Source: a virus. Taken from it: 29,014 nucleotides of DNA. The notes beneath the pieces were generated by a model. That model was not told the origin of the DNA. It saw nothing but the letters and a program-made list of their open reading frames with translations, and ran no database searches. The position numbers were made by a program, and so were the translations under genes. Of this stretch, positions 8,390 to 15,242 are shown piece after piece; the first letter of the stretch is position 1, and every line of letters starts with the position of its first letter. Location of the stretch: positions 1-29,014 of IMG/VR virus record IMGVR_UViG_3300034190_001219. The stretch is one strand, 5' to 3'.

Positions 8390-11300
8390 GTTTATACTCC
8401 ATTTTATGATTTTTCACTATGCTATCCATTGCAAATTTAACTGCCCTTTTAAGGATAGGTTTATCGCTAATATATTCGGCAAAACTTTCGCCATGTTTCC
8501 CATATAAGTTATACAACCATCTAGGTGCTTTATTAAACATCCAATTACGGAACACTAGCCATGTATAATCTTGAGGACCATAAACTTCACGGGCAACCCA
8601 GCAAAAACTACTTTTAATCCAAGCAGAACCTAATGTACCTATAAGACTACCTAAAGCACTACCTGAAGCTGAACTGCTTTGTGCAGCAGAAGCAGCAGCT
8701 TGCGCATCCGCACTTAGTTCAGCCATAGCCAGACTATTCATTCTTTCTAACTCACTCTCTGCTGACTTCCATGCCCACTCCATCGTATCGCCGTAGTAAT
8801 TCCACAAATTATTATATGCAGTTTTACTAATATCTAAAATAGCATTAGCATTGAGTTCGTTAGCGCGGTTAACTGCAGCCGTATCTGCTGTAGCAACTTG
8901 CCTACGCCACTGAGCATTACTTTGTGCAATTACCAACTGGTTCTGTGCATTGAACTGGTCACGTTGATTGTTTAGTTCAGAATTAAAACGACTAATAGCG
9001 TTGGATTCACCTGCGTTAAACTGTGCTTGAGCATTAGTCTGTGTTGCGTTAAACTGTGAAACTTGTGTACCAAGGTTTTGAAAAAACTGGTCTGTTTGAT
9101 TTTGACTAGTTGCATTAAACTGACGTGCAGCATTAGTAGCAGCTTGGTCTGTAAACATTGACTGCACACGCTGCTGAGACTTAAATAGTTCAGTTTGTTG
9201 TCTATTAGATAGGTTAGCCATATCTGTTTGCAAGAATGACTGAGCATTTTGTACGGCAGTCTGTTGTCTATTATTTAAGTTCTGCGTGTCTAACTGTGCC
9301 AATGCAGATGCTTCAGCCATGACCATTGCCTGTGAGTTAGACAGGTTGTTCAAGTTCATTGTATTCACAGCGCGTGAGTTCTCTAGCTGTACCTGCTGTT
9401 CTGCAGTAAAGTTCATGTTTGCTATATCACCAATACGTGCAGAGTTCTGTACACGTGACTGGAATGCTTGGTCAAACTCTTGACCCATAAACTGCGCACG
9501 TTGTTGTGCTGCTAACATTGCACGTTGCTGGCGATTAGATAAGTTCTGTCCTTCAAACTGTGCTTGTGTAGCGGCATCAGCCTGTGCAATAGGCAATGCA
9601 GACTCCATTGCAGCTTGTACAATGGCCTGTCCTGCAAGAGATGAAGCACCCAAGCCACGTGCAGCCATAGCCGCTGTAGCAGCCCTCATTGCCCCAGCAG
9701 CCCATGGTGGAGTAGCACCCCCTTGGAACTGTTGCATCAATCCATCAAGCTGTCCCTGTACAGTAGCCTGTTGTGTAGGAGTAGCCTGTGCAGCCTGTAC
9801 TTGTGCAGTAAAGGCAGAAGCGGTAGCAGCATCAGCTACACCACTGATTAATTCACCCTGCTGTATCTGACGTTGTACTGGATTATTAATAAGGGAAGCA
9901 TTGCCCTGCGCTGCCTGTAGATTACCTACTGCTGATGTAGTTTGCTGTGCAGCAGTTACTTGCGCACGAGGGTCATTAGGGTCCATCTGCGCAGCTTGAG
10001 TAGCTTTCATAGCTGCATCAACTCCCGGCGCAGCCTGAGTAGCTTGCATAGTATTAGCTGCTGTAGTTGTTGGCCCCGTGGCTATAGTTGTATTAGCAAC
10101 AACACCACTTGCATCACGCTTTCCAGAAACTTCTCCTGTACCTGTAGCAACATTTTGTGATGAATCTGTTTGTGTTTGAGCAGCAATAGTTGTACCACCT
10201 ACGGGAACACCGGGCTGGTACATTTGTTCTACTGTAAACTGTGCTACACCGGGGGTTACAATATTTCCGTCTTCGTCCTTTACTGCTTGTGTCGGTGCAG
10301 TCACTGTAGGTGTAGCCGCTTGAGTACCTGATGGGTTTGTAACAGTACCGCCTACTGCAAACTTCTGTGGTTCAACATAGCCGCCTCTATTTTGTGTTAA
10401 TGTAGTGTTCTGTATTTCATAGGGTGTACCATAACCACCCTGTATTTGTTGTTGGAAGTTAGCTGCCGCCGCACCATAGCCTTGATTAAGTGGGTTATAT
10501 GCTTGTGCTACAGGCTGTCCAGTAATAGGGTCTTGCACGTACTGACCTACAGGCGTAAAATGCGTACCTGATAGGTACGGTGCTTGATAGATAGGTGGCA
10601 GTGATGGTTTATATGGAGCAGGCTCTGGATTAAACGGGTCATCTGGAATTATTGCGGGCTGATGACCAACGATGAGATTTGGCGGCGCATCAGGCACGTA
10701 CTTACCTTCAACAGAAGTTTTATCTCCCCCTCCCATCGGTCCCCGTCTAAGCGCAGCATTGATAGCCCTCTGTTCTTCAGGACTTTTCACATCCCTTTGC
10801 GCCTGCCGCATAACAGCATGTTCATACGTCATGCCGCTGTAGTCGGCTGGCACGTAATTGGGTACTAGATTTGAGCCACCCGGCTGCATTGGCATAGTAC
10901 CAGATTGATTTTGCATCTGAGCAGCAACTTGTTGTGAGTATTGTTGCTGCTGTTGCTGTTGAAGAGCAACCTGTTCTGCAGCGGGGTCAAACTCAGCCTG
11001 TGGCATTTCCTCTATATTTGATTGCTCTGAACCCGTAGGAACAACTTTTTGTTCTTGTTGTGCTTGGGATTCAGCTACACGAACATCGTAAGGTTTTGGT
11101 GCCAACTTATTAACGTATTCTTCTAAACCTTGATTCCAGCCGGGATTATCTTTACTTGCTAACATTCTGGCTCTGGAGGTGTCTTGCTTAGAACCTATAC
11201 GAACTATTACTAGGTCGCCGCCTTCTCCGCGCTGGCTCATATGCCAATAATGTCCGGGTGTACGGGCTGCATCGGTCCGTTTCCTATCACCAAGAAAAAA

Positions 11301-11528
11301 CGGACCTTCACCTACATCGCCGCCCTCATCAAAATACTTTACTTTTTTATTTTTTGCATACCCACCTTTAGCCATCTGTACAGCAGCTTCTTTGAACATA
11401 TTCATACGTGCTTGTTTGGCAGGGTCTTGCTCAATAAATTGTTGAAACTGGTTCATGTCACCAGAATAGCCCATAGCGTTAGCAATTTTATTCATTGCTT
11501 CAGGTTTGAATGCTTTAAACATTGCCAT
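8376..11528 (-). CDS. Long hendecad-repeat virion protein with Cys-initial C-terminal domain (1050 residues)
   Basis: AGGGA precedes ATG 11528; the start lies 3 bases after the upstream stop. In order: an N-terminal module with KKVKYFDEGGDVGEG (FDEGG at 66-70); a Gln/Pro-rich linker with seven consecutive Gln (190-196); EPQKFAVGG (386-394); an Ala/Gln/Thr-rich region; a conserved-looking RGLGASSLAGQAIVQAAM stretch; NLSNRQQ units spaced 22 residues apart; then seven back-to-back 11-residue units of the form QFNAxxxNxxx (803-879), predicting a long hendecad coiled coil; and a compact domain 976-1050 starting CWVAREVYG, with FR and YG motifs. I recall relatives in many marine phages without a proven role. 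A tail-associated rod or an ejected protein both fit. Confidence 0.65.
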   Translation of the reverse strand: MAMFKAFKPEAMNKIANAMGYSGDMNQFQQFIEQDPAKQARMNMFKEAAVQMAKGGYAKNKKVKYFDEGGDVGEGPFFLGDRKRTDAARTPGHYWHMSQRGEGGDLVIVRIGSKQDTSRARMLASKDNPGWNQGLEEYVNKLAPKPYDVRVAESQAQQEQKVVPTGSEQSNIEEMPQAEFDPAAEQVALQQQQQQQYSQQVAAQMQNQSGTMPMQPGGSNLVPNYVPADYSGMTYEHAVMRQAQRDVKSPEEQRAINAALRRGPMGGGDKTSVEGKYVPDAPPNLIVGHQPAIIPDDPFNPEPAPYKPSLPPIYQAPYLSGTHFTPVGQYVQDPITGQPVAQAYNPLNQGYGAAAANFQQQIQGGYGTPYEIQNTTLTQNRGGYVEPQKFAVGGTVTNPSGTQAATPTVTAPTQAVKDEDGNIVTPGVAQFTVEQMYQPGVPVGGTTIAAQTQTDSSQNVATGTGEVSGKRDASGVVANTTIATGPTTTAANTMQATQAAPGVDAAMKATQAAQMDPNDPRAQVTAAQQTTSAVGNLQAAQGNASLINNPVQRQIQQGELISGVADAATASAFTAQVQAAQATPTQQATVQGQLDGLMQQFQGGATPPWAAGAMRAATAAMAARGLGASSLAGQAIVQAAMESALPIAQADAATQAQFEGQNLSNRQQRAMLAAQQRAQFMGQEFDQAFQSRVQNSARIGDIANMNFTAEQQVQLENSRAVNTMNLNNLSNSQAMVMAEASALAQLDTQNLNNRQQTAVQNAQSFLQTDMANLSNRQQTELFKSQQRVQSMFTDQAATNAARQFNATSQNQTDQFFQNLGTQVSQFNATQTNAQAQFNAGESNAISRFNSELNNQRDQFNAQNQLVIAQSNAQWRRQVATADTAAVNRANELNANAILDISKTAYNNLWNYYGDTMEWAWKSAESELERMNSLAMAELSADAQAAASAAQSSSASGSALGSLIGTLGSAWIKSSFCWVAREVYGPQDYTWLVFRNWMFNKAPRWLYNLYGKHGESFAEYISDKPILKRAVKFAMDSIVKNHKMEYKRANN
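8892..9122 (-). repeat. Seven tandem 11-residue (33-bp) hendecad units
   Basis: Within the 1050-residue protein, residues 803-879 divide without gaps into seven 11-mers whose first four residues are QFNA, QFFQ, QFNA, QFNA, RFNS, QFNA and QSNA. Two more in-phase units (LFKSQQRVQSM and FTDQAATNAAR) precede them. The DNA has diverged at silent sites, so the periodicity is kept at protein level. Confidence 0.85.
10941..10961 (-). repeat. CAA/CAG run encoding seven glutamines
   Basis: Mixed CAA and CAG codons encode residues 190-196 of the 1050-residue protein, in a Gln-rich linker. Confidence 0.8.
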
Positions 11529-11531
11529 TGA

Positions 11532-11759
11532 TTACAGTTCCCTACTTAATACTTTATCTAGTTTGTCTTCTACACGATGAAGTGCTTCCATTACACGGCG
11601 CATATCATCACGCATGTCGGCACGTGTAGCGTACTCTTCACGAGTTTTATTCAATAGGATTTCTACACGCTTCTGTTCTTTGGTTATGCCATTGGCCCAC
11701 CACGCACCACCAGCCACGATTAGGCCAAGTAACATATCTATGAGGCTGGTCATATCCAT
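11532..11759 (-). CDS. Small membrane protein with coiled coil, holin-like (75 residues)
   Basis: One predicted N-terminal transmembrane helix (about residues 5-22, SLIDMLLGLIVAGGAWWA) is followed by a charged coiled coil (KRVEILLNKTREE ... RRVMEALHRVEDKLDKVL). This one-helix plus coiled-coil plan resembles the haemolysin XhlA or single-span holin type, and also the inner component of some spanins or membrane-associated tail proteins. No endolysin is found next to it, so the lysis role is only a suggestion. It follows the S74 fibre gene directly (stop and start codons abut) and is 3 bases from the 1050-residue gene. Met3 is an alternative start. Confidence 0.6.
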   Translation of the reverse strand: MDMTSLIDMLLGLIVAGGAWWANGITKEQKRVEILLNKTREEYATRADMRDDMRRVMEALHRVEDKLDKVLSREL

Positions 11760-13517
11760 TTAGTTCGCTTCTAGTGCCGCTAGGCGTGTCTCAATATTAC
11801 TTAACCGTTGCTCAGTCGCCGCACCGATGAACGCCAGCAACTCAGGATAACGAATACCCATCCGTGTGCGTTCTGTAGCACCCTCTGGGGCTTCTTCGGC
11901 TGTGTCGTAAACGTCTGTGCGTGTGTAGGCTGCAACAGCTTCTACGGCCCGAATACCCTCGCTAACAAGACGGTGTTCAGTGCGTTCTGGTTGTGCCTCA
12001 ACAATGACGTTGCCATCTTCATCCAGTTCTTCTTCAACAGCCGGAATAACAACATCTTCATAAACTGCATCAACTGCATCAACAGCCTCAACCGCAGGAA
12101 CCTCAGTCTGTGTTTCCCACCAAGTATCACTAATGAAGAACGCATAGTCACCAGCATTCAAGCCAGCGGCAGTCATAGCAGCTTCAACATCCTGTGCAAT
12201 AACGCCTGTGTGTGTTCTAGCCGCATCGCCTTTGGTTTCGACTGCGCTGTTCCACTTATATGTTTTGAACAGTTGGCTGATAGCTTTAGCTGCTGTCATT
12301 TCAACGTCAGTCAGTGCTGCGATTTGCTGTTTTTCGTTAGCATCAGATGTTTGAATAGTGCCGTTGGTGGCACGAATATCGTCCCATCTGTAGCTAGAGT
12401 GTCCACAATCATAAGTGTTATCGACTGCTGTTCCATTGATATTGGAGGGAATTAAAGAAGCTTGAAAAAAGGAAATCCCCGTATTTGTATTTTGGTCTGC
12501 AATAAACAGTCTATTACTAGCGGTTCCGATTCTCCCTGTACCAACACCATTTTCACCAAAACTTATAAAGGCATTACCAGTCGCGCTGGGTCCGCGCGCA
12601 ACATACAAAGGAGCATTTGAACCATTCGCTTGGATAACAGTGTAAGAATCTGTGGTATTAGATGCGTTCATAATCCCTGTCACAGCCTCAGCACCGTTAC
12701 CACCTAAGGTAGTTCCTACTGCTTGACCGACCCACCAACGACCACTAGTGTCAAGCCTCATCTTTACGCTTGGTGTGCCAGCAGTGGCATCTACCGCAAA
12801 GGTCAAAGCATTGCCGTTTTTAGCAGAAGACCCGCACTCAACTGCCCAGCTATTACCACTGCCACTCATAGTTATTCCTGCTGAAGCAGTGGCGTTGACG
12901 TTATCGTTTCTAACAGACAACCTTGTTGGCGCACCTTGGTCTACCTTAATAGCTACGGTTTCACCAAAGGAGCGAGTTGTTGTTCCCGCTGGTTGTATAG
13001 TTACGTTGCCGCTGCTGTTGATGCGCATACGTTCTGTACCGCCTACAGAAAACCCTAAGTCAGCATTAGCAATGTTAAACATCCCTGTGTCGGTATCGTC
13101 ACTGAATGAATAAGCTGGAGCCGCTGCTGTACCCCTTTCGCCTTTGATTACTCCACCAACCTTAATTAAATTGCCGCTGCTGTCGATGCGCATACGTTCA
13201 CTAAGAACTGAGTCAAACGCCGTTGAAAATGTAAGGATGCCATCATTCGCAGATGCACCAGCACCTAACTTAGTACCTGTAATTCGTGCTAAGTTTCCGT
13301 TCCCATTTTCAAAGTCTATGTGGCCTACATTCTCACCCAGATTAGAAAGTTTAAGGTAAGTTGTGTCTGAACTACTGTTAGTTGCAGTTCGTATTTCTAA
13401 AGCAGAATCTGGCGAAGTAGTACCAATGCCAACCCGATTATTCGTCTGGTCAACTACAAGAGTACCATTATCGAAGTTGAGGTCAGCACTATCTGCTAGG
13501 TCTCTTGCTCTGGTCAT
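11760..13517 (-). CDS. Tail fibre with C-terminal peptidase S74 chaperone domain (585 residues)
   Basis: AGGGG lies 9 bases before the ATG. The N-terminus (MTRARDLADSADLNFDNGTL) leads into NNRVGIGTTSP and RMRIDSSGN-type modules typical of fibre stalks. The C-terminal intramolecular chaperone of the S74 family is recognisable by TSDANEKQQI and HTGVIAQDVEAAM. The catalytic Ser-Lys pair has the right spacing (Ser391, Lys396, as in SDxRLK of endosialidases), so the domain should assist trimerisation and then cut itself off. An Ala/Val/Glu-rich insertion (VPAVEAVDAVDAVYED and similar) lies within it, and a terminal coiled coil (RLSNIETRLAALEAN) ends it. Likely a receptor-binding fibre; receptor unknown. 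Confidence 0.85.
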   Translation of the reverse strand: MTRARDLADSADLNFDNGTLVVDQTNNRVGIGTTSPDSALEIRTATNSSSDTTYLKLSNLGENVGHIDFENGNGNLARITGTKLGAGASANDGILTFSTAFDSVLSERMRIDSSGNLIKVGGVIKGERGTAAAPAYSFSDDTDTGMFNIANADLGFSVGGTERMRINSSGNVTIQPAGTTTRSFGETVAIKVDQGAPTRLSVRNDNVNATASAGITMSGSGNSWAVECGSSAKNGNALTFAVDATAGTPSVKMRLDTSGRWWVGQAVGTTLGGNGAEAVTGIMNASNTTDSYTVIQANGSNAPLYVARGPSATGNAFISFGENGVGTGRIGTASNRLFIADQNTNTGISFFQASLIPSNINGTAVDNTYDCGHSSYRWDDIRATNGTIQTSDANEKQQIAALTDVEMTAAKAISQLFKTYKWNSAVETKGDAARTHTGVIAQDVEAAMTAAGLNAGDYAFFISDTWWETQTEVPAVEAVDAVDAVYEDVVIPAVEEELDEDGNVIVEAQPERTEHRLVSEGIRAVEAVAAYTRTDVYDTAEEAPEGATERTRMGIRYPELLAFIGAATEQRLSNIETRLAALEAN

Positions 13518-13520
13518 TTA

Positions 13521-13805
13521 CTATTCCCCTGCTGGTTCTTCGGCTGGTGCCATCTCAGCAGCCTGTGCCGCAAGATGCGCTGCATAAGCGTCCTTAACAG
13601 CCTGTGTGTGTACCGCTGCACAGATGGCTTGTACCTCTGCGCTTTCGCCTGTGATGTCAGCGTCTGGTGCTACAACGTGCCTGTGAAAGCTACGGCTAAT
13701 CTCAACGCCATCACGCTTGATGACTGTTGCGGTGCGTACTTGTACAAATTTATGTTCAGATACGATTTCGATTTTGTCTTGTACTTGTTCTTCTGTTAGT
13801 GCCAT
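13521..13805 (-). CDS. Conserved-looking small protein between fibre genes (94 residues)
   Basis: Starts at ATG 13805 with AGGAG upstream. It opens with TEEQVQDKIEIVSEHKFVQV, continues with VRTATVIKRDGVEISRSFHRHVV (beta-rich), then a helix with AICAAVHTQAVKDAYAAHLA and an Ala/Glu/Pro tail. I recall similar proteins next to fibre genes in marine phages; they have no assigned function. The position between two fibre genes suggests a fibre assembly or attachment role, which is inference only. Gap of 3 bases to the downstream S74 fibre gene. Confidence 0.6.
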   Translation of the reverse strand: MALTEEQVQDKIEIVSEHKFVQVRTATVIKRDGVEISRSFHRHVVAPDADITGESAEVQAICAAVHTQAVKDAYAAHLAAQAAEMAPAEEPAGE

Positions 13806-13832
13806 TTTTATCTCCTATGGATGGACTGTCCG

Positions 13833-13851
13833 ACCTGATGTCCAATCAGGT
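13833..13851 (-). other. Hairpin at the end of the 463-residue fibre gene
   Basis: ACCTGAT (13833-13839), 5-nt loop, ATCAGGT (13845-13851): a perfect 7-bp stem touching the stop codon of the 463-residue gene, in the 45-bp gap before the 94-residue gene. No T run follows on the - strand (TCGGACAG), so it is not a standard terminator; mRNA processing or stability is possible. Confidence 0.45.
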
Positions 13852-15242
13852 TATGCTGTTTGATATGTAATTGATTGGAATATTTGTGTAGAACTACTTA
13901 ACATAGCGTGGGTTACCGCAACATAAGATGAGTTATTACCAGACGCATAAAAATTTAAAGTAGAACTATTCTGGTTTATGTAGGAAACAAAGTTTTCACG
14001 ACCAGAATTTACACTGGTGATAATAGTTGAACCCATAGCTTGAGTATTTGACGCTGCCGTAAAAGGTAAACCAGTAATTGAAACTATGTTGCTACTACTT
14101 GTGTCGGTAAAAGCGTTTACTAAAAACCCTAAAGTGCAAACATTTCCAACTTTAGTGTATCTCACAAAGGTAAATCCTGCGGTTCCTGAACTAACACCCA
14201 AACTAAGAAGACCCTCCTCATAATCATCCAGCGCATTTGCTGCTGCGGTGTCGCCGTTAAAGGTGATGCCGTTGGGTGTAATTGCAACTCTTTCGGCAAT
14301 AGTTGAACCATCACCAACACGAATAGCTAATCCGTGGCTGTCTTGCCGTAAGGTTGAATAGTACACACCAGAACCAAAACGGTTTATTTTTAATCCATCT
14401 GTTGATGTGCTGCCTGTGAATATTTCTAGCTTTGCGCCGGATGGCGAAGCAGTACCAATCCCCACGAGGCCAGTTGAATGGTCAAGAGTTACTCGCTCTG
14501 TCCCAGATGCTCTGTCATCGCTACTAGTAAAAATTGAAAACTTGCCACCAGAGTTAAACATTGTTGTGTTTAAATCTGTCGTGTCATTTTCTTCCAAGCG
14601 CAATGTTGCGTAATTTGTGCCAGTAATACGCACACCATCGTTGTCTGGTTCAAACACAGCATCACCGGCTACAGTCAGCCCATCAGCCGTGACAGTGCCG
14701 GTTACGTCAACGCCTGTGGCTGTAGTGGCGAGTTTAGCTGCGTTGTCGTAGTAAAGAGTTACAGAGCCTCCATCTAAAGCACGAATGGCGTTTTTAGTAG
14801 CCGCTGAGTTTTGAACGTAAAACTCTGTTCCTAAAAGTTTTAAATGACCACTTCCAGCATCCTTGATAATACTGTTGTTTGTATCGTGATAAATCTGCAG
14901 GTCATTGTCAGTACCAAAGTTAGCCTTGACACTATCCTTGAAGTTCAGGTTAGCTGCCATGTTGCCACCAAACACACTGAACGTGTCATACACAATAACC
15001 TCTACTACATCACTTGCAACAAGCGCAGTGAGGCCACCGATAGTGTTGGCAGTTGTAGTGTTATAGTCAGTGCCAGCTACAAGAGTAACACCGTTTAAGG
15101 CAACATCTACGTAGTTGCCGTCTGTAAATGTCAATGTGTTTGAATTATCATCCGTACCACTGAGGGATGTTTCACCACCTGTAGCAGTAAAGTAATAGCG
15201 GCTGCGTACAGCTTGTGATGGTGTTTTACCTAGATATGCCAT
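13851..15242 (-). CDS. Tail fibre without S74 domain (463 residues)
   Basis: Start overlaps the previous stop as TAATG. The N-terminus MAYLGKTPSQAVRSRYYFTATGG is of the type I know from marine phage fibres. A stalk follows with NDLQIYHDTNN, KLATTATGVDVTGTVTADGL (almost identical to the next fibre upstream) and VGIGTASPSGAKLEI. The C-terminal part starts ALDDYEEG and contains YTKVGNVCTLGF and ITGLPF, a terminal module found on many fibres and a good candidate for the receptor-binding tip. The self-cleaving S74 chaperone present in its two neighbours is absent. Likely a structural fibre or spike; host receptor unknown. Confidence 0.8.
   Translation of the reverse strand: MAYLGKTPSQAVRSRYYFTATGGETSLSGTDDNSNTLTFTDGNYVDVALNGVTLVAGTDYNTTTANTIGGLTALVASDVVEVIVYDTFSVFGGNMAANLNFKDSVKANFGTDNDLQIYHDTNNSIIKDAGSGHLKLLGTEFYVQNSAATKNAIRALDGGSVTLYYDNAAKLATTATGVDVTGTVTADGLTVAGDAVFEPDNDGVRITGTNYATLRLEENDTTDLNTTMFNSGGKFSIFTSSDDRASGTERVTLDHSTGLVGIGTASPSGAKLEIFTGSTSTDGLKINRFGSGVYYSTLRQDSHGLAIRVGDGSTIAERVAITPNGITFNGDTAAANALDDYEEGLLSLGVSSGTAGFTFVRYTKVGNVCTLGFLVNAFTDTSSSNIVSITGLPFTAASNTQAMGSTIITSVNSGRENFVSYINQNSSTLNFYASGNNSSYVAVTHAMLSSSTQIFQSITYQTA
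14671..14731 (-). repeat. 61-bp fibre-stalk repeat, copy 1
   Basis: Matches 16743-16803 at 57 of 61 positions; it encodes part of TTATGVDVTGTVTADGLTV in the 463-residue fibre. The four differences are silent or nearly so. Confidence 0.9.

Noticed and set aside
11532-11759. Confident holin call for the 75-residue protein
   Set aside because: Only one transmembrane helix plus coiled coil is visible and no endolysin lies nearby, so holin-like is as far as the sequence goes.
11808-12455. 215-residue open frame on the + strand opposite the S74 fibre
   Set aside because: It is Cys/Asn-rich without domain features and lies fully opposite a clear fibre gene; the open frame is a by-product of that gene's codon use.
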